Source: Haloarcula nitratireducens
GTDB lineage: Archaea; Halobacteriota; Halobacteria; Halobacteriales; Haloarculaceae
NCBI RefSeq assembly: GCF_019599505.1
Contig: NZ_RKLT01000013.1
Location: forward strand, 1-64,000
Length of the DNA: 64,000 nucleotides
Reading direction: 5' to 3'
Both the position numbers and the translations under genes were made by a program. Numbering within the stretch: position 1 is the first letter of the stretch; each line of letters opens with the position of its first letter. This document shows positions 8,684 to 18,408 of the stretch, in pieces. The notes beneath the pieces were generated by a model. That model was not told the DNA's origin. It worked only from the letters and a program-made list of their open reading frames with translations, and did not search any database.

Positions 8684-9385
8684 ATGTTTGACAATCCTAC
8701 TCCATGGCGAAAGCAGACTATTTTCTGGACGCGCCCAGCAGCATTCCTTGCTGTTTTCTGTATAGTCTGGTTCGGTCCACTGGGTGTGCTGAGGGGACTA
8801 TATATTCTCCTACTGTTTAGCGAGGGAGTACGACGAGTGCCGATATATTTCTTATCAGTACAGTATTCGCTAGTTGCCCTGTATCTCGCATTTCAGGCTG
8901 CCATCCTAATTCAGCTCGGTGTTCTTGGGCGGCGATACCTGAAGCAATTTTGGCGAACCCAGACACCTCCGCATCGTCAACGCCCGCCAGCGTCTCTACT
9001 GCCTGTCGTACACGGCCAATCGATGGAAACGGCGAAGTCTAAAGCTATAGATTGGTGTGGTTTAGCGCTGAGCAGTATCCTGCTGCTGAATATCGGCTAC
9101 TACGAGTGGCTCTATTTCAACGAGACAGCAGTCCGCTCACTACTTCCATCTGTTCCGCTTGAGGTCATTGGGGCAATACTGACATATCTAACTGCGTTGC
9201 CGGTTCTGCCCCTGGGTAAGTCTATTGCCTCAGATATGGGGACAAGCAGTCTCGTAGTGCATACTCTTCTTGTGTGGCTTCCGAGTGTCCCTCTCTGTAT
9301 CGGATTTCTGAATCTTAATGCGTACTTGTACCAACGGATTCGGCGAGAATTGTACTGGGGCCTTCGTATCTTTCAGCTAGTGTAA
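8684..9385 (+). CDS. multi-pass membrane protein, 233 aa, unknown
   Basis: About five or six hydrophobic segments are visible, for example near residues 17-45, 58-85, 125-145, 158-185 and 190-212. A short basic, proline-rich cytoplasmic loop lies near residues 95-108. No catalytic motif or transporter signature is recognised. It starts 64 bases after the stop of the preceding nuclease-motif gene on the same strand, and the AT-rich gap has a TATA-like AGTATTTATAT, so it may have its own promoter. It converges with hsdR (gap about 105 bases). It could be a membrane partner of the preceding gene, but this is only context. Confidence 0.7.
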   Translation: MFDNPTPWRKQTIFWTRPAAFLAVFCIVWFGPLGVLRGLYILLLFSEGVRRVPIYFLSVQYSLVALYLAFQAAILIQLGVLGRRYLKQFWRTQTPPHRQRPPASLLPVVHGQSMETAKSKAIDWCGLALSSILLLNIGYYEWLYFNETAVRSLLPSVPLEVIGAILTYLTALPVLPLGKSIASDMGTSSLVVHTLLVWLPSVPLCIGFLNLNAYLYQRIRRELYWGLRIFQLV

Positions 9386-9491
9386 TCGTGGGTCGGCACG
9401 GTAGGTCAAGCGCGTTGGTGCTGGTGGTGGCGAAATCGGCATCAGAAGTGTGTCGTTTTTCGGGCCAGAGATATCAATCGGTATAGCCCAA

Positions 9492-12458
9492 TCAACCCTC
9501 AGCAGATTGACTTTCTTGATACACTGCATCTCGCAGGTGATTCGTGATGATTTCCTGAACCTCGTCGTTATCCATGAACTTGGCAAACAGCTCTTGGTTC
9601 TGGTCCATTCTATCAATGAACATCTCAGTCAGCGCGTCGTCGAATTCCAGTGCAAAGTTCTCCTTGCTGTTAACTCGCGCTGATTGCTGGAGATGGTCAT
9701 TTTCCAGTGCGTCCTCTTTCAGTTGATCGAGGAATAGCTGGTCAGCCTCGGTGAAGTCGGTCCCCAGCTGCTCGTTAATTTTGTCGATGAGTGTGGACAG
9801 CTCCACCTCGTCGTCTTCTTGACTTCCAGTCCCGGTATCTGTTGGAACGGAAACACCCCCACTACCAGTCTGCATTTCGATATCACCCTCTTCAGCTTTT
9901 TCGAGCCGATAGTACTGTAGTGCGAGTTCGTCGTTGAATTCGACACGCGATGATTGGGCGTCTCGAGGCAGTTCCTTGTAGAGGAAGCGGCCGAAGGTAT
10001 AGAGTTTTTCCAGTTCCGGATCAGCGTAGTTGACAATCTGCGATTGGAACTTATACAGGCGAAGGAACGAGTGAAGCTTTGAGCGGAACTCGTCTTGGCT
10101 TTCTTCGTCCTTGACCATGAAGCGATCCTTCGCAGGCTGGATGTGCCCACTCAGCTTTGCATGAGCCTGTTCGGTCCCTTTGTTCTCCGGGTCGAAGAAC
10201 GCCTCTGCAAATTTATCGACTTCTGTTTGGGTATAGACTTGGAAGGCGTTCAGTTCGGATTCGAGCTGATAGATGTGCTGAGGGTCGGTCGTCTCCTCGA
10301 CAGTCGTCTTTTCGTAGTACGGCGCGAACGCATCGTAGATATCCTCTCTGTCGTTTTCGAAGTCGAGGACGAACGTATCTTCTTTCCCAGGATGCGTGCG
10401 GTTTAACCGCGAGAGCGTCTGCACTGCTTGAATGCCAGAGAGCTTCTTATCCACATACATTGTGTGGAGTAGTGGTTGGTCGAAGCCAGTCTGATATTTG
10501 TCGGCGACGACAAGCACCTGGTATTCTGGCGTGTCGAATTTATCGGGGAGTTCGGATTCCTTGATATCGTTCATCCCCTTCTCGGTGTATTCTAGCCCGT
10601 CGTCCTCCACGGTCCCACTGAACGCGACGAGTGCGTTCATGTCGTACCCGTGTTCTTCAATGTGTTCGTCGATAGCCTGCTTGTAGCGCACAGCGTGAAC
10701 GCGCGAGGACGTGACGATCATCGCCTTTGCCTTGCCGCCGATTTTGTGCTGCGTGTGATTCCGGAAGTGTTCGACGATGATCTCCACTTTCTGGGAAATA
10801 TTGTGTGGATGGAGCTTCAGGAATCGTGAGACAGCCTTGGCGGCCTTCTTCTGAGGGACCTGCGGGTCTTCTTCAATGGCCTTCGCGATACCATAGAAGG
10901 TATCGTAGGTCGTGTAGTTCTGGAGGACGTCGAGAATGAACCCTTCCTCGATGGCTTGGCGCATCGAGTAGAGATGGAACGGGTCTGGTTTCTCACCGTC
11001 TTTCGACGTGTGACCGAACGATTCCAATGTTTTCCCCTTCGGCGTGGCAGTGAACGCAAAGAAGCTGAGGTTATCCTGTTGGCCACGAGACTCTGCGCTT
11101 TTGGCGAGGAGGTCTTCCCAGTCGTCATCCTCGCTGACGTCCTGGCCGGAGAGAATCTGTTTCATCTCTTTTGCCATCTCACCGGTCTGACTACTGTGAG
11201 CTTCGTCGACGACGACAGCATAGTCCCGTTCGGGGAGCCCTTGGGTGTGCTCAATGACGTAGGGGAACGTCTGGAGTGTGGTGATGATGATCGGTTTTCC
11301 GGCTTCTAACGCGTCGGCAAGCTCCTCGGATTTCGAGCTCTGTTCGCCCTTGATTCCATGGACCACGCCGGTCTTATGGTCCAGTTCGTAGATGGTGTTG
11401 CGAAGCTGTTTGTCGAGAACAGTTCGGTCCGTGACGACGACCACGCCATCGAATACAGCCTCGTCGTCAGCGTCGTGTAGTGAGACAAGGCGATGGACTA
11501 ACCATGCAATAGATTTGCTCTTGCCGCTGCCGGTGGAGTGTTGAATTAGGTAGTCTTCCCCCGCGCCGTTTTGACGGGCACTGTCGACCAGCTGACGGAC
11601 ACACTCTAGCTGGTGGTACCGGGGAAAGATCATCGTCTCTTCCTCGTCGACCTTCACGCCGTCTTTCCGGATTTCTTCGGTGTCGATGTGGATGAATCGC
11701 TGGATGATGTCCATCCAGCTATCCTTAGCCCAGATGTCCTCCCAGAGATAGGCCGTTCGGTGGCCCGACTCGTGTTGAGGATTTCCTGAACCTTTGTTGT
11801 GTCCGCGGTTGAACGGCAGGAAATGCGTGCTGTCACCATCGAGTTCAGTAGTATACTCGACTCTATCAGTGTCAATGGCAAAGTGAACTAACGCGCCGCG
11901 TTTGAATTTCAGGACCGGTTCACCGGGGTCACGGTCGGTCTTATACTGTGTTTTCGCGTCCTCAATATTCTGGTCAGTCTTCTTGTTCTTCAGCTCGGCT
12001 GTCGCGACCGGGAGGCCGTTGACCGACAGCGCGAGGTCAATACTCTTCTGTGGGTCTGTCGCAGAGTAGTATAGTTGGCGGGTGACGGCTAGTCGGTTGG
12101 CTTCGTAGCGTCGCTGGACCTCGGGATTTAGGCCCGTGTTGGGCTTGAAGGCGGCGAGCTCGATGGTAGTGCCTGTTGTGCGGAGACCGTGGCGGAGGAT
12201 TTCGAGCGTGCCAAGGTTTTCGAGGGCGCTGGTGAGGTCCTGGAGGAAGCGCTTTCGGGCGTTACCTTTGTATGCCGTCTCCAGTTTCTCCCATTTGTCT
12301 GGTTGTGTCTCTTTGACGAACGAGACGACGACGTCGGGGAAGATGCCGCGCTCGGCGTCGAATTCTTCGGCGGGGAGTTGTTCATAGCCGCCGTGCTGGA
12401 GGAGATGCGCTTCTATAGCGTCCTCGAAGGCGTGCTCGTCATAGATTCCGGGACTCAT
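9492..12458 (-). CDS. hsdR: type I restriction enzyme, R (motor/nuclease) subunit
   Basis: At 988 residues this is the normal size for HsdR. The N-terminal nuclease domain has an aspartate near residue 142 and E-L-K near residue 155 as the PD-(D/E)xK core. The SF2 motor follows: S-T-G-S-G-K-S Walker A near residue 309, V-V-D-E-A-H near residue 420 and F-T-A-T-P (motif III) further on, then the helicase C domain with Q-T-L-S-R-L-N-R. A C-terminal helical region contacts the methylase core. HsdR translocates DNA and cuts unmethylated DNA. Its start overlaps the hsdS stop by four bases (ATGA), so it is the last gene of an M-S-R operon. Confidence 0.97.
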   Translation of the reverse strand: MSPGIYDEHAFEDAIEAHLLQHGGYEQLPAEEFDAERGIFPDVVVSFVKETQPDKWEKLETAYKGNARKRFLQDLTSALENLGTLEILRHGLRTTGTTIELAAFKPNTGLNPEVQRRYEANRLAVTRQLYYSATDPQKSIDLALSVNGLPVATAELKNKKTDQNIEDAKTQYKTDRDPGEPVLKFKRGALVHFAIDTDRVEYTTELDGDSTHFLPFNRGHNKGSGNPQHESGHRTAYLWEDIWAKDSWMDIIQRFIHIDTEEIRKDGVKVDEEETMIFPRYHQLECVRQLVDSARQNGAGEDYLIQHSTGSGKSKSIAWLVHRLVSLHDADDEAVFDGVVVVTDRTVLDKQLRNTIYELDHKTGVVHGIKGEQSSKSEELADALEAGKPIIITTLQTFPYVIEHTQGLPERDYAVVVDEAHSSQTGEMAKEMKQILSGQDVSEDDDWEDLLAKSAESRGQQDNLSFFAFTATPKGKTLESFGHTSKDGEKPDPFHLYSMRQAIEEGFILDVLQNYTTYDTFYGIAKAIEEDPQVPQKKAAKAVSRFLKLHPHNISQKVEIIVEHFRNHTQHKIGGKAKAMIVTSSRVHAVRYKQAIDEHIEEHGYDMNALVAFSGTVEDDGLEYTEKGMNDIKESELPDKFDTPEYQVLVVADKYQTGFDQPLLHTMYVDKKLSGIQAVQTLSRLNRTHPGKEDTFVLDFENDREDIYDAFAPYYEKTTVEETTDPQHIYQLESELNAFQVYTQTEVDKFAEAFFDPENKGTEQAHAKLSGHIQPAKDRFMVKDEESQDEFRSKLHSFLRLYKFQSQIVNYADPELEKLYTFGRFLYKELPRDAQSSRVEFNDELALQYYRLEKAEEGDIEMQTGSGGVSVPTDTGTGSQEDDEVELSTLIDKINEQLGTDFTEADQLFLDQLKEDALENDHLQQSARVNSKENFALEFDDALTEMFIDRMDQNQELFAKFMDNDEVQEIITNHLRDAVYQESQSAEG

Positions 12459-13780
12459 GGGGTGGCTTCTTGCTTGTCAGGTGGTTGCCAGTCGCTTAAA
12501 TCAATTTGGTCGGTGACTGCCTTGGTGATGAGTGCTTGGCGCTTTTCTTTAAGTAAATCTTGGATTTTATTTAAATCTTCTAGCGAAGATTCTATTTCGC
12601 CTATACATTCAGACAATTCTTGTACAATTTCTTCTTGTTCGCTAAGTGGTGGTACCGGTATCTTTTGATTGCTCAACTTCTCTACAGTTACATGCTCAAT
12701 CGTGCTCTGATTCGCCCGAGAAGAGAAGAGACCCTCTTTTACAGCGAATTCCATAAAGTAACAAAAGAACTCTGGAACTTGGTCTGAGTTTGTTGGTCTC
12801 ACTCGGTGCAAGGCTTTCTGGTAGAAGATTTCGTCATCGTCTTCGCGCCATACCGCGCTCCGACCTGCTTCGCCCCCTTCACACACCAATACGTCGCCAT
12901 TTTTAAGTTGGTATTTTGATTGTTCGCTTTCAGAGAAATCCATTTCTGGCAGATTGTCGGTATTAATACTCCACCATTGAACATCTTTGTTTCGTAGATA
13001 TGGGGCTAAATCATCTCCAGAAATTTCAGATTCATCTAACATCTTACCAAGTTGAATATCATAAATCCAGCCTATTTTTGTGACCATCCAATCATTCGGA
13101 ATAGTACCCAACCAAGGTAAATTCGTCTCCTTTCTTCCTGAATTCTTACTGCCAGAGTGAGTTACTTCTTCCCAAATCTTCGCAATTCGTCTTTGTTTCA
13201 GCGCTTCTTTTAGAGAATCGGCTGCATCAATTGCAGATGAAATATAAATAGAATTTTCTGAACAGAAGTCAGTAATTAAATTCTGCTGTTGTTTTGATGG
13301 GACTGGGAACTTTGTTTCAGCCACAGCAACAGAATTCAAGCTCTGAACAGTAGCACCTTGTTGTTTCCACATTTCTAGCAATGGTTGTTCAAAGCCGGTT
13401 ATAACATTACAAATGTATTTTGAAGATATAATATCTTCTCGAGGAATGTACGCACGAATATCCTGATTGATTGCGACTTTATCAGTCGTTACCGCTACTG
13501 GTATTGTGTGCTCCAGAATCCCTGATCGAGATACAATCAATAAACTCCCCTTAGGAACTAATTCTGCCGATGATTGTTCAACTGCATCATGTGAAATATA
13601 CTCTTCTGCGTCACCAATGTTCTTCGATACCATATCTTTTGAAGAAACCCACGGAATTTTTCCGTCCCAAAAATTGTCTTTAGACCTACTTGGAGTTCCA
13701 CCAGTTCGAATATCCATAAGATACTTGAGTGGAATGGTATCCCACTCTTCTGGAATCTCTTCCTCCCAAGGCGTCTTCAT
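12455..13780 (-). CDS. hsdS: type I restriction enzyme, S (specificity) subunit
   Basis: At 441 residues this has the usual two-target-recognition-domain layout. The first TRD starts at W-D-T-I-P-L-K-Y-L and ends near residue 175. A long helical spacer follows (about residues 178-208, D-F-C-S-E-N to L-K-Q-R-R). The second TRD begins near residue 225 and the protein ends with a second helix, E-I-V-Q-E-L-S through L-L-K-E-K-R-Q-A-L-I. The two helices set the spacing of the bipartite DNA target. The gene is AT-richer than hsdR, common for TRDs exchanged by recombination. It overlaps hsdM and hsdR by four bases each. The target sequence cannot be predicted by eye. Confidence 0.97.
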   Translation of the reverse strand: MKTPWEEEIPEEWDTIPLKYLMDIRTGGTPSRSKDNFWDGKIPWVSSKDMVSKNIGDAEEYISHDAVEQSSAELVPKGSLLIVSRSGILEHTIPVAVTTDKVAINQDIRAYIPREDIISSKYICNVITGFEQPLLEMWKQQGATVQSLNSVAVAETKFPVPSKQQQNLITDFCSENSIYISSAIDAADSLKEALKQRRIAKIWEEVTHSGSKNSGRKETNLPWLGTIPNDWMVTKIGWIYDIQLGKMLDESEISGDDLAPYLRNKDVQWWSINTDNLPEMDFSESEQSKYQLKNGDVLVCEGGEAGRSAVWREDDDEIFYQKALHRVRPTNSDQVPEFFCYFMEFAVKEGLFSSRANQSTIEHVTVEKLSNQKIPVPPLSEQEEIVQELSECIGEIESSLEDLNKIQDLLKEKRQALITKAVTDQIDLSDWQPPDKQEATP

Positions 13781-15768
13781 TTAGTCACTCCCTCCAGAAG
13801 ACTTGAAATCGACTTTTTCAGGGAGTTAATTTCCGAATCTATTTCTTCTAATGGTCTTGGAGATTTGTATTCGTAGAAATGTCTATCAAAGTTTATTTCA
13901 TAGCCAACTACGCCAAGCTCACCGTCTTGATCATCATGATATTTGCTACTCTCGTTGATCCACGCGTTGTCAAAGTACGGCGCAACCTCCTGTTCAAAAT
14001 ATTCATATGGATCCCTTCCAAGAGGTACGCGCTCTCGTTCGCGGAGATCACTATCGTGCTCAGGTTTACCATTGCTGTCTCGGCAGATTTCGGCTTCTGG
14101 ATCTCGTTTCCCCATTACCCTTTCTATGGCGTTGTAGACGCTATTCCGCACGTCAAGACCAGCCATGTTCAACTGTAGCTCAACGTCATTCACAAAGGCA
14201 TCGCGGTCCATCCAAACTTTCTCTTTATCCATCTCAGAAAGTGCTTCCCTGATTTCCTTCTGTGTTTCTTCCTCACGATTTGTGAATGCACGTTCGTCGT
14301 CAAGTGCCTTGATTCGATCTTCGGTCACTTGGAACCGCATTCGAAGCGGTCTGTCGATTACGATACGCCGATAGCCGAACTCCTTATTATCAACTATCTT
14401 TGAGCGGTCGTTGGCTTCTAAGTTACCGAATATCCGAGTGATCTCCTGAATATGTTTATCGAGAAGTTCGTGACGCTTCTCACCGAGGCTCTCGTCCATT
14501 TCATCATACATATCACTGGCATCTATTAACTGGGTCCTGCCCTCTCGATGATCCGATTTATCGTTTGAGAGCACCCAAATGTATGTCCTGATTCCAGTGT
14601 TATAGAATAGATTCTCCGGTAGACCGATGATGGATTCTAGCCAATCATTTTCGAGAATCCAGCGACGAATAGCTGACTCTCCACTGTTAGGTCCTCCATT
14701 AAACAAGGGAGAACCGTTGAATACGATAGCTATTCTGGAGCCACCCTCTTCAGGTGGTTTCATTTTACTAATCATGTGCTGGAGGAACAGAAACGCACCG
14801 TCATTGATACGTGGCGTGCCTGCTCCGAATCGCCCAGCAAATCCTTGTTCGTCATGTTCCCTTTCAACTTCTTCTTTAATTTTCTTCCATGACACCCCGA
14901 ATGGAGGATTCGAGAGCATATAGTCAAAGGACCGATTAGGGAATCCATCCTCGGTAAATGAATTTCCATAGACGATGTTCTCTGGTTCTTTACCCTTGAT
15001 TAGCATGTCAGAGTTACAGACGGCGTAAGATTCCGGGTTTAGCTCTTGTCCGAAGACGTGGAGGTTCGCTTCCGAGTTGAGGTTCCGAACGTGATCTTCA
15101 GCTACGCTGAGCATCCCGCCAGTCCCACATGCTGGGTCATAGACAGTACGAACCGCACCTTCCTCGGCTAGTGCCTCGTCATCCTCGTCAAAGATGAGGT
15201 TTACCATCAGCTCGATTACCTCACGGGGCGTGAAGTGCTCTCCCGCGGTCTCATTACTGAGCTCGTTGAACTTCCGGATTAGTTCTTCGTAGATGTACCC
15301 CATCTCTTCGTTGGGGACTTCGTCAGGATGAAGATCGATTTCAGCGAATTGCCGAACTACTTTGTAGAGGAGATCCGCTTCATCAAGGCGCTGAATCTGG
15401 TGGTCGAAATCGAACTTATCGAAGATTTCTCGCGTCTCCTCGTCGTAGGCGTTAATATAATACTGGAGATTACTCGCGATCTGATCAGGGTCGTTACAGA
15501 GGCTTTCGAAGGTGTATTCGCTGGTATTGTACACCTTTTCGTCAGACGCTTTTCGCAGGGCAGGAGCAACGTTCTCAATGCCCTGGTCTTGGAGTTGCTC
15601 GTATCTTTTTAGCACCTCATCTTTGTTGCGCTCAGTTACACAGTCGAGTCTGCGAAGGACTGTCATCGGCAGAATGACTTTCTGATACTCTGATTGTTTG
15701 TAATCCCCACGGAGAAGGTCTGCAATAGACCAAATGAAATCAGCCTTCTTATTGAAGTTATCGACCAT
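13777..15768 (-). CDS. hsdM: type I restriction enzyme, M (adenine methylase) subunit
   Basis: 663 residues. An N-terminal HsdM helical domain (about 1-170) precedes the N6-adenine methyltransferase core. D-P-A-C-G-T-G-G-M-L (about residue 214) is the AdoMet-binding motif I, and S-N-P-P-F-G (about residue 288) is the catalytic NPPF motif IV. The C-terminal 180 residues are charged and helical. HsdM with HsdS methylates the host target; HsdR is recruited for cleavage. It is the first gene of the operon, with an AT-rich upstream region (about 15770-15860) that should hold the promoter. No lesion is visible, so the system looks complete and functional. Confidence 0.97.
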   Translation of the reverse strand: MVDNFNKKADFIWSIADLLRGDYKQSEYQKVILPMTVLRRLDCVTERNKDEVLKRYEQLQDQGIENVAPALRKASDEKVYNTSEYTFESLCNDPDQIASNLQYYINAYDEETREIFDKFDFDHQIQRLDEADLLYKVVRQFAEIDLHPDEVPNEEMGYIYEELIRKFNELSNETAGEHFTPREVIELMVNLIFDEDDEALAEEGAVRTVYDPACGTGGMLSVAEDHVRNLNSEANLHVFGQELNPESYAVCNSDMLIKGKEPENIVYGNSFTEDGFPNRSFDYMLSNPPFGVSWKKIKEEVEREHDEQGFAGRFGAGTPRINDGAFLFLQHMISKMKPPEEGGSRIAIVFNGSPLFNGGPNSGESAIRRWILENDWLESIIGLPENLFYNTGIRTYIWVLSNDKSDHREGRTQLIDASDMYDEMDESLGEKRHELLDKHIQEITRIFGNLEANDRSKIVDNKEFGYRRIVIDRPLRMRFQVTEDRIKALDDERAFTNREEETQKEIREALSEMDKEKVWMDRDAFVNDVELQLNMAGLDVRNSVYNAIERVMGKRDPEAEICRDSNGKPEHDSDLRERERVPLGRDPYEYFEQEVAPYFDNAWINESSKYHDDQDGELGVVGYEINFDRHFYEYKSPRPLEEIDSEINSLKKSISSLLEGVTK

Positions 15769-15865
15769 CTACGTCATTCGTAGTAACTGGGGGACATAAG
15801 TGGTGCGGAGAAGTTCTTTTAGAAGTAATAAAATTGAAAATATACTACTATTCATATGAGATCTG

Positions 15866-15886
15866 CCCTCCACAAAGGTCCGTCTG
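15866..15886 (+). repeat. left imperfect direct repeat flanking the OLD gene
   Basis: CCCTCCACA followed by AAGGTCCGTCTG. The partner at 18284-18308 has CCCTCAACA, a four-base insertion, then the same AAGGTCCGTCTG. Both are in the same orientation and bracket the OLD-family gene. Confidence 0.45.
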
Positions 15887-16019
15887 AAACACTGACCCAG
15901 CCAAAATGGTACCTCTGTGCTAACCCAATTTAATCATTCGAAAATTATCTGTAACTATATACCTGAGTCGGCAGACCGACACTGCTTACAACTTCAACTG
16001 TCCGAAAGTCCGTTAGTAT

Positions 16020-18017
16020 CTATTGGCCGTTTTCAACTGGCTCGTGTGGAACAATCGCGGACTCTGGTTGACTCTTACTGTCAGTAGAATAGTCATCACC
16101 CAGTTTGTGTAGCAAGTCCGTTATCAGAGCCTCGAAATTCTGTACTGTTTCCTCATCGATCTGCCCTGGGTCTTCTTCAGTCCATTCCGCTATTGTATCT
16201 GCTACAGCGCGTTTATTGATTCCACCCGTCCTTGGACCGAACTCTCTGTTAATTTGATTGGTGGTTTGCCGTGTTTCTGGTCGATCCATCGCTTCAAGTT
16301 CCTCACGTCCGATTTGGTCATGACTGTCCGCGACAGCATCGAAATATACATCAACAGACACTAGGTCCTCAATCTCAGCGTTGTATTCCTGTAGTTCTTT
16401 TATTGATTCGTCCAAGAGGTGTATTGATTCTGTCCCTATATTGTAGTCCTCTCTAAGCTCCCCAGAGTGGTCTATTCCCTCCTTGTCTGAATCAAATAGG
16501 CAGACGAAGTCATAGCCCTCTGCATAGAAGATTTTGCCGTACTTGCCCATTTTTGACGCGCCCATCGAATCAACCACGGCTGTCTTTTCAGGGTTGAGTG
16601 CGGGACCGTCTCTAGATTCAAAGTATTTCGAGAAAGCTTTGAGATAGGTTTCATCGGTTGTTCCTTCCACCAAAACATTCCGTTTGTTCGCGAATAGGGA
16701 ATCAGCGAATCCTGCACCGATAACTGCTCGAACCGACGCAAAGGCATCATCACCCGAGGCATCGTGCTGAGACATCTTCTCTAAGACCCGTGTCCCCTCG
16801 CCTTCGCCTTGGGTGTCGACTAGTCTGATTTCGGATGTATCATCGCCATTGATGAGAAATGGTGAGTGGGTCGCCATCACTACCTGATTGTCTTCTGCTA
16901 AGCGTTCTAGTGACGCTCGCAGGTCTTTTTGTGCATCCGGGTGGAGATGTGTTCCAGCATCATCTAGAAGGATTAGATTGTCTTCGAGAAGATTATCTGA
17001 GTTGGCTAAGATTTTGACAAAGAATGAGAGGAAGTATCGGAATCCTTCGCTTCGATACGATGGCAAGTCATAATTTCTGAGTTCACCATCTTCTAAATCG
17101 TCGTCTTTGTTAGCGATGAGTAACGAGACTGTTCCGTTCCCGAATTCGATTTTGAAGTCAATATCTTCCTGCCGCCAAAATTCATTGAAGAGTTCTGTGA
17201 GTTCTTTGGAGGCTAGTTCACGAATATTCCTGCGGCTGATCGGATCTAATTCATTGAACTCATCAGGTTCCAATTCTGCGTATCTGAGAAGTTCGTAATA
17301 GAAATCACCTTCTTCAAGTTCTGAAATCTGTCTTTCGTCTTCTACTGTTTGAGCTTCATCATAATATTGAACATCAGGAATCGATTGTAGAATCAACTGT
17401 GCTGGTGAATATGAGACCCACTCTATAACAGATACGAGGCCATCAAATTCAGAATCTTCCAATTCAGCATCTGCCCACTTTTTCAAACTATTTAAATAAT
17501 CTTTTTCTTTAGACATCCTAATATCGTCTTGATATATCATATTTTCAATAGTAGAAATGAGGTGTCCCGGTGGTGACAAATCCTCTTTATTTTTGATAAA
17601 TTCAACTACGTTACGTAATTCTTCGTGCCGTCTTTCATTGATTACTGATATTATATCTGGGGAGTCTATTTCAACTATACTAGGGTTATTATCAGCCAAT
17701 TCGATAGATAATCTAACCTTATTCGGGATACTTTCATCATTGTATAGCCTTTGCCTTGTTTTAACTATATCTTCTAATATATTATTTATGGGAGTACTTG
17801 ATATCTCAATTATAATCTCCATTTCTTCCTCAGAGATATACGATCTGTCTGAATCTGAATACTTAGGATTTACCTTGCATTTAGAAAGAGCACTTATCAG
17901 GTTAGATTTTCCACTTTCATTTGGTCCAACTAATGTAGTGATTTGAGGTTCGAGATTAAGGCGTACATTTGAGTCAAGAGACCGATACCCGGAGATGCAG
18001 ATCGTTTCAAATTCCAT
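16020..18017 (-). CDS. OLD-family ATP-dependent nuclease (AAA + TOPRIM), 665 aa
   Basis: The protein begins with an ABC/SMC-like ATPase: G31-P-N-E-S-G-K-S38 Walker A, then L-L-D-D-A-G-T-H-L-H Walker B and M-A-T-H-S-P-F, a typical OLD/RecF-type arrangement. A TOPRIM nuclease domain follows, with V-L-V-E-G-T-T-D-E near residue 450 and L-F-D-S-D-K-E-G near residue 509. I start at the ATG complement of 18015-18017 because M-E-F-E-T-I runs straight into the first ATPase strand; an upstream ATG at 18098 would add 27 unrelated residues. OLD proteins act in phage exclusion, and the related GajA pairs with a UvrD-like helicase. No such helicase is nearby, so this looks like a solitary OLD. The 5' third is very AT-rich. 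Confidence 0.9.
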   Translation of the reverse strand: MEFETICISGYRSLDSNVRLNLEPQITTLVGPNESGKSNLISALSKCKVNPKYSDSDRSYISEEEMEIIIEISSTPINNILEDIVKTRQRLYNDESIPNKVRLSIELADNNPSIVEIDSPDIISVINERRHEELRNVVEFIKNKEDLSPPGHLISTIENMIYQDDIRMSKEKDYLNSLKKWADAELEDSEFDGLVSVIEWVSYSPAQLILQSIPDVQYYDEAQTVEDERQISELEEGDFYYELLRYAELEPDEFNELDPISRRNIRELASKELTELFNEFWRQEDIDFKIEFGNGTVSLLIANKDDDLEDGELRNYDLPSYRSEGFRYFLSFFVKILANSDNLLEDNLILLDDAGTHLHPDAQKDLRASLERLAEDNQVVMATHSPFLINGDDTSEIRLVDTQGEGEGTRVLEKMSQHDASGDDAFASVRAVIGAGFADSLFANKRNVLVEGTTDETYLKAFSKYFESRDGPALNPEKTAVVDSMGASKMGKYGKIFYAEGYDFVCLFDSDKEGIDHSGELREDYNIGTESIHLLDESIKELQEYNAEIEDLVSVDVYFDAVADSHDQIGREELEAMDRPETRQTTNQINREFGPRTGGINKRAVADTIAEWTEEDPGQIDEETVQNFEALITDLLHKLGDDYSTDSKSQPESAIVPHEPVENGQ

Positions 18018-18150
18018 TATCTGTTTTGCAACCACCGATACATATAAATCCACACGACTAAATCTCCGTAGTAATCCGGTGGTGTACATTCGTTCCATAT
18101 ACTATCCTGGCTAAATATGTTAATAAACGTTTAAAATGTCTATAACAGCG

Positions 18151-18182
18151 AAGTCCTTCAGACTACTGAGTCTGAAACTTCG
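18151..18182. other. strong inverted repeat / hairpin
   Basis: GAAGT-CC-TTCAGACT-ACTG-AGTCTGAA-ACTTC forms a 13-pair stem with a two-base bulge and a four-base loop. It lies upstream of the OLD gene, 170 bases from its start, with no T-tract. It could be the end of a decayed mobile element or a regulatory hairpin. The rest of 18018-18408 has no gene. Confidence 0.5.
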
Positions 18183-18283
18183 GCCAGCATCGTGTCGGCG
18201 ACCACCTATGATCGTCGCTTCAGCCGCACAGGGGTCCATCTGATACCAGTGAGGGAATTACCGTTCTCATGGACCATCTGTGA

Positions 18284-18308
18284 CCCTCAACAGGCCAAGG
18301 TCCGTCTG
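18284..18308 (+). repeat. right imperfect direct repeat flanking the OLD gene
   Basis: Carries the same AAGGTCCGTCTG core as 15866-15886, preceded by a related CCCTC-ACA. It lies 266 bases upstream of the OLD start. Confidence 0.45.
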
Positions 18309-18408
18309 TAACTATTGAAAACCTAGTGATGCTCACCGAAATGAGCAAGAAAAGATTAGTTTCTGTACCGAGCTGCTACAGTACCAGGTTAGCCAGCATC
18401 CTCACGAT

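Noticed and set aside
16020..18017. Gabija system (GajA plus GajB)
   Set aside because: The OLD protein resembles GajA in layout, but no UvrD-like helicase gene is adjacent on either side.
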